DNA of 64,000 bases from Lottiidibacillus patelloidae (GCF_002262935.1 NZ_NPIA01000008.1:62001-126000); one strand, 5' to 3'; shown: positions 9,759 through 18,054, numbered from the stretch's first letter. Notes: generated from the sequence alone by a model not told the origin. Translations and numbers: made by a program.

Positions 9759-10202
9759 GTGGATTTTCAATTTAAGCCAATAACAATCGATTTTGTAAAA
9801 CAAATAGAAGCATGGAAGTATGAAGGTGATATTGATGACCTTTATATGTATCCTTACTACACTTCCTTTGAGGAAACTGGGAGATTAATTGGCCCTGGTG
9901 GCTGTGATGGATTTGTGGCATTTTTAGATAACCATCTTGCAGGAATTTTTGAGTTTACTATTCATGAAAACTATTTTGAAATCGGACTAGCTCTTGAACC
10001 AAGTTTGGTAGGAACAGGAATTGGAACTGAGTTTGTTAACCAAGGAATAGAATTGGGTAGAAAACACTATAACAGCCATTTTGACTTCGTCAGGCTTATG
10101 GTTGAGAAGAAAAACAAAGCTGCAATTAGAGTTTATGAAAAAGCAGGATTTCACACAGTGAAGGAAATAGACGGTGAAATTGAAATGAGGAAATCTCTTT
10201 AA
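9759..10202 (+). CDS. GNAT-family N-acetyltransferase
   Basis: 147-residue acetyltransferase of the RimI-like GNAT type. The acetyl-CoA motif A appears as LVGTGIGTEFVNQG, followed by the motif B segment NKAAIRVYEKAGF characteristic of the superfamily. The substrate (protein N-terminus, small amine or antibiotic) cannot be read from the sequence. I start at the GTG at 9759, with GGAG about 10 bases upstream; an in-frame TTG at 9741 would overlap that site and add six atypical residues. It lies 35 bases after ytqB and may be cotranscribed, but it is not part of the conserved ytqAB unit. Confidence 0.75.
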   Translation: MDFQFKPITIDFVKQIEAWKYEGDIDDLYMYPYYTSFEETGRLIGPGGCDGFVAFLDNHLAGIFEFTIHENYFEIGLALEPSLVGTGIGTEFVNQGIELGRKHYNSHFDFVRLMVEKKNKAAIRVYEKAGFHTVKEIDGEIEMRKSL

Positions 10203-10211
10203 TAGTATCAA

Positions 10212-10451
10212 AAGGTTGGGACAGCTGCAGGCACTCGCTTTCCGCGGGCAACGCTTCAGCCTCCTCGGGAGGTGTACTGCACCCCTATTGTTGGACACCT
10301 CACCAACATTAGGAGGAGCCAGTACAGAGTGAACTTCCTGCGGGGTCTTCAGCTGTTGCTTTTCCCGCAGGAGTCTCGTGCCTTCGACTTCTATTGATCA
10401 ATATCACTGTTCGTCCTTTAAATAAACACTTGTTTTTTTCGTCCCAACCTT
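10212..10451. repeat. Intergenic palindromic element with perfect 11-bp terminal inverted repeats
   Basis: A 240-bp noncoding element lies between the acetyltransferase gene and ytpB. Its ends are perfect inverted repeats, AAGGTTGGGAC at 10212-10222 and GTCCCAACCTT at 10441-10451. It is GC-richer than its surroundings. Inside, TTTCCGCGGGC, GCTTCAGCCTCCTCGG, GGGGTCTTCAGC and CCCGCAGGAGTCTCG form nested complementary blocks. The element at 19706-20009 carries diverged versions of the same blocks in the opposite orientation. Similar sequences are common between genes of Bacillaceae (recalled, not searched). No ORF inside; a MITE- or structured-RNA-like repeat is the best description. Confidence 0.75.
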
Positions 10452-10465
10452 ATTTAACTTTTATT

Positions 10466-11533
10466 TCATTTTCCAATTTTCAGCTTACGATAAATCATGA
10501 CATTATAGTAAAAGAAATATGATACAGTTCCTCCAGCTTTTAATAATCTCTTTTTCTGAGCTAGCACTTGTTTACTTTGCTTTGTTTTGCTATCGGCCAA
10601 GTACATACCAACTAGTCCTCGTGCAACTAAGCCATGGAAATGGTGATCAGGTAACTCTTGCGCCTTTCTTTTTGCTTCTTTAGCTATATATGTTAGCCTT
10701 TCTTCCATTACATCCTCATTTTCATAATAAAAGCAGAAATTTAGATCGCCACCTTTTCGGTCTTCCTCCTGATCGATGAAATAATCTAACAGAATATGTA
10801 GCCCTTGTATCCACGGGAAATAAGCTTCTTTAATCTTTTTCGCATCAAACTCACGCTTTGCACTTAAGGCATAGGAAACAAGGCAGAAAATCCCTAGCGT
10901 TGAGCCAGAACTTGCCCCGAATTCATACCACCTTAAATAAGGGTATTCGTTTTTGTATTGGGAAAACCATTTTTCAAGACGAGGAACTCTTTCTTCCACT
11001 TTGACATGCTTATGTATTTGTAAATTGGAGTAATGTGTGGCAAAAAGACAAACTGTCTCAGATATCTTTTCATAATCGTCTATCTCTTTAAGAATTAACT
11101 GACACGTTTGCACTAGAGCTACTAAATAGCCACCATCATCTTGGTCTTCCCTTTCTCGGTAATAATTTTTATTTGCTACATTTTTATAAGGAGAAAGAGC
11201 ATCTATCATCGCTTCATGCAAAGTAGCAAAATCGGTCGGATCAAGTGACGTACTACGGTCACACAAGTTATCAAGGTAATCACTAATCGTTTGATAAGCT
11301 ACGATGAAGGAAATGCTGTTATTAAATTTTTCTCCTGCAAGTAAGGCGTAAACTGCCCCGCCTTCACAATGAAAAGTTTTCGTACAAATACTTGCTAATG
11401 CTTGTTTTCGTAATTCCTCATTAGGGATGCGACTAGCCATATCCTCCCAGTCTCTTATTTCTTCATAAACAGCAGGAAGTACTTTTTTATAAACTTGCAT
11501 CATTAAAGGTAATGACCGCTTCGGTAGCTTCAT
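10466..11533 (-). CDS. ytpB: Tetraprenyl-beta-curcumene synthase YtpB (DUF2600)
   Basis: 355 residues, close to the usual family length. B. subtilis YtpB is a terpene synthase that converts all-E-tetraprenyl diphosphate to beta-tetraprenyl curcumene in the C35 sesquarterpene pathway of spores. The Asp-rich motif DYLDNLCDR lies at residues 85-93, and a second acidic cluster, FIDQEEDRKGGDLNF, near residues 253-267; both would bind Mg2+-diphosphate. It follows ytpA by 19 bases on the same strand, forming the known ytpAB operon. The start ATG is preceded by GGAGGAGGGGAAAA. Cytoplasmic, all-helical fold expected. Confidence 0.92.
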   Translation of the reverse strand: MKLPKRSLPLMMQVYKKVLPAVYEEIRDWEDMASRIPNEELRKQALASICTKTFHCEGGAVYALLAGEKFNNSISFIVAYQTISDYLDNLCDRSTSLDPTDFATLHEAMIDALSPYKNVANKNYYREREDQDDGGYLVALVQTCQLILKEIDDYEKISETVCLFATHYSNLQIHKHVKVEERVPRLEKWFSQYKNEYPYLRWYEFGASSGSTLGIFCLVSYALSAKREFDAKKIKEAYFPWIQGLHILLDYFIDQEEDRKGGDLNFCFYYENEDVMEERLTYIAKEAKRKAQELPDHHFHGLVARGLVGMYLADSKTKQSKQVLAQKKRLLKAGGTVSYFFYYNVMIYRKLKIGK

Positions 11534-11552
11534 TTTTCCCCTCCTCCTTCAA

Positions 11553-12329
11553 TCACAAATGACTCTTTATAAACGTTGTCGCAGTTGTAAACACTTCTTC
11601 ACGTTCTGGTTCATGGAATATATCATGGAACAATCTAGGGAATTCTTTATATGTTTTTTCTTTATTAGTTATGGCATTAAACCAGCGATACACATCAAAT
11701 TTTTCTACAATCATATCACTACCACCTTGGAGAACAAGTAAAGGAACATCTTTAAACTTCTCTGGTCGTTTATGAGCCAATTTCATTGCATGTACAAGTT
11801 CACGGTACCATCTAACTGAAACTTTTTCTACCAATAAACTATCGTTAAAATCAAATTCAATTCGTCTTTCATTTCTCGTTGCCATTCGCGGATCTAAATG
11901 AGAGTGGAAGGCCATGGAAGGAACACACTTGTTTAGCACACAAGATAATACATTCATAAATATTGGTGGGTGATGTTTAATCCCTAAACATGGACTAGAT
12001 AAAATAACAGCTTTAACTGGTATTGTTTTCTCCATTAACGTTCGAATGATGATAAGTCCGCCCATACTATGCCCTAATAGAAAAATCGGTAATTGATATT
12101 GTAATGCCTCATTTACCCACTCTTCTACTTTATCAATATATTGGTCAAATGATTGGATATGCCCTCGCTTACGAGTAGTAATGCCTTGTCCAGGCAAATC
12201 GTCCATAAGAACATGGAAACCTTCCGCTCGAAACATTTCAATCAACCAGCCATAGCGCCCGTGATACTCCGCTGCACCGTGGACAAGTACAATTGTGCCT
12301 TTTGCATTATTTGCCTCCCAATGCCACAT
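11553..12329 (-). CDS. ytpA: Lysophospholipase-type alpha/beta hydrolase YtpA
   Basis: Alpha/beta hydrolase of 258 residues, monoglyceride-lipase-like. The nucleophile elbow is GHSMG at 86-90 (Ser88), the oxyanion segment is LVHGAAEYHGRY, and QGGSDMIVE and LFHDIFHEP carry the probable catalytic Asp and His. B. subtilis YtpA is described as a lysophospholipase needed for the phospholipid antibiotic bacilysocin; substrate transfer to this species is inference. It is the first gene of the ytpA-ytpB pair. Its ATG at 12329 is preceded by AAGGGAGAA at good spacing. The divergent ytoA starts 108 bases away, so the shared intergenic region holds both promoters. Confidence 0.9.
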   Translation of the reverse strand: MWHWEANNAKGTIVLVHGAAEYHGRYGWLIEMFRAEGFHVLMDDLPGQGITTRKRGHIQSFDQYIDKVEEWVNEALQYQLPIFLLGHSMGGLIIIRTLMEKTIPVKAVILSSPCLGIKHHPPIFMNVLSCVLNKCVPSMAFHSHLDPRMATRNERRIEFDFNDSLLVEKVSVRWYRELVHAMKLAHKRPEKFKDVPLLVLQGGSDMIVEKFDVYRWFNAITNKEKTYKEFPRLFHDIFHEPEREEVFTTATTFIKSHL

Positions 12330-12437
12330 GGACTACTTCTCCCTTCTCTTTCAAAACCCTTTTTGCTAAACTTAAAGGTATTACCTTTACCTATTGTTTC
12401 CTCAAAATAGAAAAACATATTAAAGGAGAGGAAGAAA

Positions 12438-12968
12438 ATGATTTATCCTTATCATGGCGTGACGCCAACAATAGCAAAAAGTGCTTTTATCGCAGACTAT
12501 GCAACCGTTACTGGCGATGTAACAATTGGTGAGAAATCTTCCATTTGGTTTAATACTGTCATTCGTGGTGATGTTGCAAAAACGATAATTGGTGACCGAG
12601 TATCTATTCAAGATAATTCAACGCTTCACCAAAGTCCGAACAATACATTAATTATTGAAGATGATGTAACTGTTGGGCATCAAGTTATTTTACATAGTAG
12701 TATCGTCCGTAAAAATGCGTTAATTGGAATGGGATCTATTATATTAGATGGCGCAGAAATTGGTGAAGGTGCTTTTATCGGTGCAGGAAGCCTTGTACCT
12801 CCAGGTAAAAAAATCCCGCCAAATACATTAGCACTAGGAAGACCAGCAAAAGTCGTTCGTGAGTTAAATGAAAATGACTATAAAGAAATGGAACGTGTTC
12901 GAACGGAATACGTTGAACGAGGACAATATTATAAAAAAATGCAAGAAGAGAGAAAGCAAGGGAGCTAA
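12438..12968 (+). CDS. ytoA: Gamma-carbonic-anhydrase-like hexapeptide protein YtoA
   Basis: 176-residue left-handed beta-helix protein. The hexapeptide repeats run from about residue 10 to 125 (e.g. AKSAFIADYATVTGDVTIGE). His64, His81 and His86 (TLHQSP, VGHQVILHS) match the metal-binding triad of gamma-class carbonic anhydrases, so a metal site is likely; whether it hydrates CO2 is unknown, since many YrdA/YtoA-type proteins show no activity. A C-terminal helix rich in Lys/Glu closes the protein. The AAAGGAGAGGAAGAAA ribosome site fits the ATG at 12438. The gene overlaps none of its neighbours once the next start is corrected. Confidence 0.88.
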   Translation: MIYPYHGVTPTIAKSAFIADYATVTGDVTIGEKSSIWFNTVIRGDVAKTIIGDRVSIQDNSTLHQSPNNTLIIEDDVTVGHQVILHSSIVRKNALIGMGSIILDGAEIGEGAFIGAGSLVPPGKKIPPNTLALGRPAKVVRELNENDYKEMERVRTEYVERGQYYKKMQEERKQGS

Positions 12969-13062
12969 ATCCTTTGCTTTTTTATTTATTTCCATCCCCC
13001 ATTCACAAATAATGAAAACAGCAATACGATATTATGTTACGTCATGGATGGAGGGATCTTAT

Positions 13063-13683
13063 GTGAAGTATCTCATTCTTATCTTTGCTTGTGCTTGTAT
13101 CGCTTTTGGAATTACGATGACGATTCAAGTATCCGAACTTGGCTTAGAACCTTGGGGAGCAGCCCATATCGGCTTAGCAAATTATGTATATACTGTTGGG
13201 ACATGGACAGCGATTTATCAACTTTTGCTACTTTCCATTAATTTTTTCCTCGATAAAAAATTACCGCGTTTTGGCACTCTGTTGTGCATTCTTTGTCTCG
13301 GACCTTTCATTGATTTCTTCATATACTTAAACATTACTCCACTCACCGATAGTTACTTTTTAAAATGGCTGCAATTTTTCCTAGGAATTATTATTGCTTG
13401 CTTTGGAGCAGCACTTTCCATTACAACGAATTTAGGGAGCAGTCCGAAAACACAATGTTATGTAACGATCGCAGCAGCTTTTCAAATTCCATTATTTATG
13501 GCAAAGATGCTATTGGAGTTAACCGGGCTTCTTACTGCGTTAATTGTTGGTGGGCCGATCTTTATCGGTACTCTCTTCTTCGTTTTTTTGACAGGACCAA
13601 TTGTGCAATGGCAATATACTCAATTACAAAGAGTTAAAGGTAAATTTTCAAACCTAAAACAACTGAAAAAGCGAACAGCATGA
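13063..13683 (+). CDS. YczE/YyaS/YitT-family membrane protein
   Basis: Integral membrane protein of 206 residues with five to six predicted helices. Phrases such as FGITMTIQVSELGLEPWGA and SITTNLGSSPKTQ (a G-x-x-P/S-x-x half repeated in both halves) are typical of the YczE family of uncharacterised transporters. I start at the GTG at 13063, placed 8 bases after GGAGG; the upstream open frame (in-frame ATGs at 12868 and 13012) runs back through the end of ytoA and lacks a ribosome site. It ends with a basic tail. It is 94 bases after ytoA and could be cotranscribed. Substrate unknown. Confidence 0.8.
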   Translation: MKYLILIFACACIAFGITMTIQVSELGLEPWGAAHIGLANYVYTVGTWTAIYQLLLLSINFFLDKKLPRFGTLLCILCLGPFIDFFIYLNITPLTDSYFLKWLQFFLGIIIACFGAALSITTNLGSSPKTQCYVTIAAAFQIPLFMAKMLLELTGLLTALIVGGPIFIGTLFFVFLTGPIVQWQYTQLQRVKGKFSNLKQLKKRTA

Positions 13684-13720
13684 AATTGCCGTTCGCATTA
13701 CATACATAATAGAAAGTACT

Positions 13721-14089
13721 TTATTTTGCATCAGAATCTAGGTGCATTATCCCAAATAGGTGACCTTCAGGATCTTTACAATACGCCAAATAGCCAACTG
13801 AAGGAATTGGCATTTTCGGTACAACGACTACTCCACCATGCTCTTCCACTTTTTTGATATAATCATCGACATTTTCCACAGCTATTGTATTCGTTGTTCT
13901 AGCTTGACCATCAGGGGAACGCATAAGTCCACCATCAATACCCGGAGAATCATCTTCGCCAGTGTATACTAACCAATAATCTTCCGGACCGTCCCACTTT
14001 TCAAAGCGCCAATCACACACTTCTTCGTAAAACTTCATCGTTTTCTCCGGATTCGGTACTTGGATTTCAAAATGAATGACTTTACTCAT
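13721..14089 (-). CDS. VOC-superfamily (glyoxalase/bleomycin-resistance-like) protein
   Basis: Single VOC module of about 122 residues. It begins VIHFEIQVPNPEKTMKFYEE and ends CKDPEGHLFGIMHLD, the beta-alpha-beta-beta-beta pattern with His8, Glu10 and C-terminal Glu/His residues that often bind a divalent metal. Such proteins (YdcJ/CFP32-like) range from dioxygenases to resistance proteins and often function as dimers; the substrate is unknown. The ATG at 14089 has GGAG 8 bases upstream, whereas a TTG three bases earlier is less well placed. Cytoplasmic. It stands alone between convergent and parallel neighbours. Confidence 0.8.
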   Translation of the reverse strand: MSKVIHFEIQVPNPEKTMKFYEEVCDWRFEKWDGPEDYWLVYTGEDDSPGIDGGLMRSPDGQARTTNTIAVENVDDYIKKVEEHGGVVVVPKMPIPSVGYLAYCKDPEGHLFGIMHLDSDAK

Positions 14090-14167
14090 CAAATCATCTC
14101 CTTTTAAATGTGCTTATTTATTATTAGTTCTCCTACTTAATCATCATTACCTTTTAGAAAAAGAAAA

Positions 14168-14206
14168 AAAAACGTAGTCAGACTGTTTCGTCTAAATACG
14201 TTTTGA
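14168..14206 (-). terminator. Terminator after the TM2-like gene
   Basis: AAAACGTATTTAGAC pairs with GTCTGACTACGTTTT on the minus strand, with internal mismatches, and is followed by a long T-run. It lies between the TM2-like gene and the VOC gene. Confidence 0.7.
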
Positions 14207-14234
14207 AATAATTCAACCTACCTCTATGTAATTT

Positions 14235-14474
14235 TTACATTGTTCCATTTGCTTGAGCTAAGTTAATTCTTTCAGCACATTTATATGCATCAACAATTCC
14301 CCAAATCCAAACAATAGGAGCTAAAATAAAGCCAATTAAAATTATAGCAGTTAAGCCTGCAATTCCTGCACCGATAAAGAAAGCAATACCTTTTCCGATA
14401 TGACCATTATAAACTTGGCCCAATCCTGGAACTAAAAAAGATAATACCGCAGCAAGTCCTGAATTTTTCATCAT
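14235..14474 (-). CDS. Small TM2-like membrane protein
   Basis: 79 residues with two transmembrane helices (about residues 5-20 joined to FFIGAGIAGLTAIILIGFIL) and a connecting segment PGLGQVYNGHIGKGI. This matches the TM2-like small membrane proteins whose first helix carries the GLGQxY-N-G turn. It ends in a short hydrophilic tail with one Cys (DAYKCAERIN). Two adjacent ATGs (14474 and 14471) follow GGTGGTG; either is possible. Function unknown. Immediately upstream on this strand begins the duplicated metK tail, so its original upstream neighbour may have been metK itself. Confidence 0.75.
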   Translation of the reverse strand: MMKNSGLAAVLSFLVPGLGQVYNGHIGKGIAFFIGAGIAGLTAIILIGFILAPIVWIWGIVDAYKCAERINLAQANGTM

Positions 14475-14556
14475 TTCACCACCCAGCAAATTTAAATTTA
14501 TTACTTAATCCTTATTGTTTAAATTTGGGAATTATTACTCTTATATTTCTCGAAAT

Positions 14557-14764
14557 AAAAAAGCAAGAGCCTCAGCCCTTGCTTTTAGTAATACTATTTA
14601 TTTGCTTGTGCTTTTAAGTCTTCGACTTTGTCTGTACGCTCCCATGGAAGGTCAACGTCAGTTCTTCCGAAGTGTCCATAAGCTGCTGTTTACTTGTAGA
14701 TCGGACGACGTAAGTCTAACATTTTAATAATTCCAGCTGGACGTAGGTCGAAGTTGCTGCGTAC
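14557..14764 (-). pseudogene. Duplicated 3' end of metK with terminator
   Basis: About 208 bases nearly identical to 16268-16473, the last part of metK plus its terminator. The copy encodes the metK C-terminus from the S-N-F-D-L-R-P region to the final KAQANK, with TAA kept. It has at least one inactivating change: the CAA (Gln) codon of the ...IYKQTAAYG segment is TAA here (14691-14693 region). Upstream of the copied part the similarity to metK stops abruptly after GTAC at 14761-14764. The copy is therefore a 5'-less, degenerating fragment. The terminator hairpin AAGCAAGGGC/GCTCTTGCTT at 14557-14588 is retained. Confidence 0.9.
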
Positions 14765-14921
14765 AAACTCACCAAAACATGTTCCATAAAGACTGAATGC
14801 ATTTTATCCAATGGATTTTCCATTTTCTCTAAAAGTTTCGTAATAGTTATTTAGAGTAAAATGCATATGTGCGTTGGTAGTTATGGGTCGCAATCCCCAT
14901 GATTATTAAGTTTCTCAAATG
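14765..14921. other. Unassigned spacer with a 10-bp inverted repeat
   Basis: This stretch between the metK fragment and the BMP pseudogene has no credible ORF. ATGCATTTTA at 14797-14806 is repeated in perfect inverted orientation as TAAAATGCAT at 14857-14866, enclosing 50 bases. It could be the residue of a small mobile or recombination sequence, or a chance AT-rich palindrome. Confidence 0.4.
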
Positions 14922-16091
14922 TTATAACTGCCTTACTTTATTAAACTCGCTTGACTTAAATTCAGCATCTGTTTTAGGCACAATTATTTTTCCATCTATA
15001 ATTCTCTTTTTAAACTCATCTACTTTTAAGAGCGCTTCTTTCGTTACGTTATCCGTTGTTGCAGCAAGGCCAACTCCATTTCCTGCTATACCGTAAGATA
15101 AAATTTCTCCTCCTGGAAATGCTCCTTGTTTTGTTTTTTTTGCAACGTCATACACTGCAACATTAACATTCTTTACCATAGACGTTAACGTTACGTTTTC
15201 TGGCATTCCTTCCGCATGTTGGTCATAATCCACGCCAATAACCCATACATTCTCACCATCTTTTTTACGTTGCTTTGCTTCTGTAAATACACCTAAGCCA
15301 GTATCACCAGCTGCGTGATAAATGATGTCTGCCCCTTGGTTGTATATGTTAGCAGCAACTTTTTGACCTCTAGCAATGTCGACAAACGTATCTGCATATT
15401 GGATGATTATTTCTACGTTAGGATTAACTGATTTAACCCCTGCTTTAAAGCCATTTTCAAACTTCTTTGTTAATCCAAGGTTTACTCCACCTAAAAAACC
15501 TACTTTATTCGTTTTCGTATGTAAACCGGCAACCACACCAACTAAAAATGAACCTTCTTCTTCTGCAAATACAATATTTGCAACGTTACAAACTAGTGGA
15601 GAGTCTTCATCATCTGGATCTTCTTGAATGACCATATCAACAATTGCTAGTTGAGTATATGGGTTTTCCAAGGCAACTTCACGTACTGCATCTGCCATAA
15701 AAAAACCGACACCGAAAACTATTGCATAATAATCCTTTATAAAGTTTTTCAAATTAGGATAAAATTCATCATCATTGATTGACTGTAAATAATCATAACC
15801 TTCTATGTCATTATACCTAGCAAAAGCTTGAATACCTTTCCATGCAGACTCATTTAATGCCATATCATCAATTCCACTTGCATCGGTAACTAACCCTACT
15901 TTAAACTTCAGAAATAGTAAACTCATTATTACCTTCCTTATCTACTACAGTGTCAAATGGATGATTATCGTTTGTTTCTTCTTGTTTTTTATCTTTAGTG
16001 CATTTTTTTCTACAAAGGAATTGTTAAACGTTCTACAAGCTCCTAGTAAAAGTAATAAATAAAAAACTTCCATAGTTGAAAGCTTTTTCAT
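14922..16091 (-). pseudogene. Broken BMP-family (nucleoside-binding-like) lipoprotein gene
   Basis: Substrate-binding lipoprotein of the BMP/PnrA/Med family. The body (ATG at 15926 to 14922) shows KVGLVTDASGIDDMALNE, IVDMVIQEDP, GFLGGVNLGLTKKFENGFKAG and VIGVDYDQHAEG, all family hallmarks. The 5' part is damaged. From an ATG at 16091 (AGGA upstream) a lipoprotein signal ending LLLLLGAC is encoded; the linker KDKKQEETNDNHPFD follows in a different frame; the body returns to the first frame. Two compensating frameshifts (one in an A-run after codon 27, one near TCTGAAGTTTAAAG) and tandem TAG codons in the signal frame separate the exported start from the body. Without the signal the product would stay in the cytoplasm. 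Confidence 0.85.
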
Positions 16092-16267
16092 TTGTTCCTA
16101 ATCCATTCATTATGTATTTCCAATACGTTATATCCATATATATCCTAATTAATTGTAATCGGAAAATAGTGCTATTGTATATAGTTTTTCTGTATAGAGT
16201 AAAGAAAACTGTCCAATTATCGTACCTTGGTGATGACAGAGGCGTAGTTGTTATGCCATATAAAACT

Positions 16268-16297
16268 AAAAAAGCAAGAGCCTCAGCCCTTGCTTCT
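16268..16297 (-). terminator. Terminator of metK
   Basis: AAGCAAGGGCTGAGGCTCTTGCTT hairpin read on the minus strand, then a T-run, just after the metK stop. The same hairpin occurs in the duplicated fragment at 14557. Confidence 0.85.
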
Positions 16298-16302
16298 TTC
16301 AA

Positions 16303-17502
16303 TTATTTATTTGCTTGTGCTTTTAAGTCTTCGACTTTGTCTGTACGCTCCCATGGAAGGTCAACGTCAGTTCTTCCGAAGTGTCCATAAGCAGCTGTTT
16401 GCTTGTAGATCGGACGACGTAAGTCTAACATTTTAATAATTCCAGCTGGACGTAGGTCGAAGTTGCTGCGTACTAGTTCAACTAATACTTCTTCAGAAAC
16501 TGTTCCAGTTCCGAAAGTATCGATTGAGATTGATACCGGATGTGCTACACCAATTGCATAAGCAAGTTGCACTTCACACTTATCTGCTAAACCAGCAGCT
16601 ACGATGTTTTTCGCAACGTAACGTGCAGCATATGCAGCAGAACGGTCAACTTTCGTAGCATCTTTACCAGAGAATGCTCCACCACCGTGGCGTGCATATC
16701 CTCCGTAAGTATCAACGATAATTTTACGACCAGTTAAACCAGCATCTCCTTGTGGTCCACCGATTACAAAGCGACCAGTTGGGTTAATAAAGAACTTTGT
16801 CTTTTCATCAATGTATTCATGCGGTACAACAGGATCAATGACATGTGTACGTAAGTCTTGCTTAATTTGCTCAAGCGTAATTTCTGGATGATGCTGCGTT
16901 GAGATAACGATTGCATCAATACGCACGGGCTTGCCATTTTCATCATATTCTACAGTAACTTGAGTTTTACCATCCGGACGTAAGTAATTTACTGTTTCAT
17001 CCTTACGTACTTCTGATAAACGACGAGATAATTTATGTGCTAATGAAATTGGAAGTGGCATTAATTCCGGTGTTTCATTACAAGCAAAACCGAACATTAA
17101 TCCTTGATCTCCAGCTCCGATTGACTCGATTGCTTCATCTGACATACCATCACGGTCTTCAAGGGCAACGTCTACACCTTGTGCGATATCAGGAGATTGC
17201 TCATCGATAGAAGTTAATACTGCACAAGTATCAGCATCAAAGCCATACTTCGCACGTGTATAACCAATTTCCCTTACTGTTTCACGAACAATTTTCGGGA
17301 TATCTACATAAGTAGTAGTTGTTATTTCACCTGCTACTAATACTAAACCTGTTGTTACGCTAGTTTCTGCCGCTACGCGAGCATTTGGATCATGTGTTAA
17401 AATTGCATCTAAAATTCCATCTGAAATTTGGTCACAAATTTTATCTGGATGACCTTCTGTAACACTTTCTGATGTAAATAGACGACGACTAATGTTAGCC
17501 AT
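16303..17502 (-). CDS. metK: S-adenosylmethionine synthetase
   Basis: Converts ATP and methionine to S-adenosylmethionine. 399 residues, standard length. The N-terminus [20 protein letters not shown] holds the conserved His-Pro-Asp of the ATP site; [10 protein letters not shown] (near residue 118) and [16 protein letters not shown] (near residue 270) are the two signature loops. The start ATG at 17502 follows AAAGGAGG. The gene is intact and complete, unlike the tail copy at 14557. Expression is under the S-box riboswitch upstream. Divergent pckA next door is the arrangement found in B. subtilis. Confidence 0.98.
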   Translation of the reverse strand: MANISRRLFTSESVTEGHPDKICDQISDGILDAILTHDPNARVAAETSVTTGLVLVAGEITTTTYVDIPKIVRETVREIGYTRAKYGFDADTCAVLTSIDEQSPDIAQGVDVALEDRDGMSDEAIESIGAGDQGLMFGFACNETPELMPLPISLAHKLSRRLSEVRKDETVNYLRPDGKTQVTVEYDENGKPVRIDAIVISTQHHPEITLEQIKQDLRTHVIDPVVPHEYIDEKTKFFINPTGRFVIGGPQGDAGLTGRKIIVDTYGGYARHGGGAFSGKDATKVDRSAAYAARYVAKNIVAAGLADKCEVQLAYAIGVAHPVSISIDTFGTGTVSEEVLVELVRSNFDLRPAGIIKMLDLRRPIYKQTAAYGHFGRTDVDLPWERTDKVEDLKAQANK

Positions 17503-17620
17503 TAAAATTCCTCCTTTAAATAGTTTCTTCTATTTGATACGGAACTCAATCCCCAATTTTAAAAGAGTGACACATAAGAAAAAGCTTAAACCATTATGTA
17601 AAGCCTTTCGTGAACTCATA

Positions 17621-17795
17621 AAAAAATCCTTTCCCTATTATAGAGGAAAAGGTAATTCTTTCAGCCTTTCACCTCTTATCGATCAAGACAATAGTCTTGC
17701 AACAGGTTAGCACCTTTTCACCAGTAATTCTGCGGTGTCGGTTGCTGGGCTTCGTTGGGCCTGTCCCTCCGCCAGCTCGGGATAAGAAGAGTATC
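17621..17795 (-). promoter_or_regulatory. SAM-I (S-box) riboswitch of metK
   Basis: Reading the minus strand from 17791: CTCTTATCCCGAG, then GGCGGAGGGACAGGCCC, GAAGCCCAGCAACC and GTGAAAAGGTGCTAACCTG, the conserved core of the SAM-I aptamer, closed by GATAAGAGG. The expression platform ends in a terminator, CCTTTTCCTCTA/TAGGGAAAGG at 17627-17652, with a T-run at 17621-17626. High SAM should stop metK transcription. The remaining leader to the metK start (17503-17620) shows no further element. Confidence 0.96.
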
Positions 17796-17807
17796 CGTTC
17801 GCGACAT

Positions 17808-17837
17808 ATCATATCGCATTATGTCAAACAGTGTCAA
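17808..17837 (-). promoter_or_regulatory. Sigma-A promoter of metK
   Basis: Minus-strand TTGACA at 17832-17837 and TATGAT at 17808-17813 with an 18-base spacer, immediately upstream of the S-box aptamer. Confidence 0.75.
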
Positions 17838-18026
17838 TAACTTCGCTTAAACTCTTCTATATACATTTTCGGCATTCATTTCAATTGCTATACATGAAAA
17901 CCGAGACTAATACTAGCATGCCCTAAAAATTGACTTTCTTCCTATAATTAAATGGTTTATAATAAAGGCTATTTCATTAAAAAATCCATTTTTTTCTTAA
18001 AAAGTCACATTATCGGTTAAATAGTA
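17838..18026. other. AT-rich spacer between the metK and pckA promoters
   Basis: No ORF with a ribosome site, no hairpin with a T-run and no RNA motif recognised. The decamer AAAGTCACAT at 18001-18010 recurs as a direct repeat at 18063-18072, on the other side of the probable pckA promoter. Confidence 0.5.
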
Positions 18027-18054
18027 TAGACTATATTTATAAATATGTTATACT
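18027..18054 (+). promoter_or_regulatory. pckA promoter with CcpN-type operator
   Basis: TAGACT at 18027-18032 and TATACT at 18049-18054, 16 bases apart, form a plausible sigma-A promoter 67 bases before pckA. TATGTTATACT at 18044-18054 fits the CcpN consensus TRTGHYATAYW at every position and covers the -10. CcpN represses pckA during glycolysis in B. subtilis; action here is inferred. Confidence 0.6.

Noticed and set aside
14515-14727. Plus-strand ORF of 70 codons over the metK fragment
   Set aside because: It is antisense to the duplicated metK tail and has a twin antisense to metK itself at 16248.
16033-16302. Minus-strand ORF of 89 codons between metK and the BMP pseudogene
   Set aside because: It runs through the metK terminator and overlaps the lipoprotein start in another frame; no ribosome site and no plausible protein.
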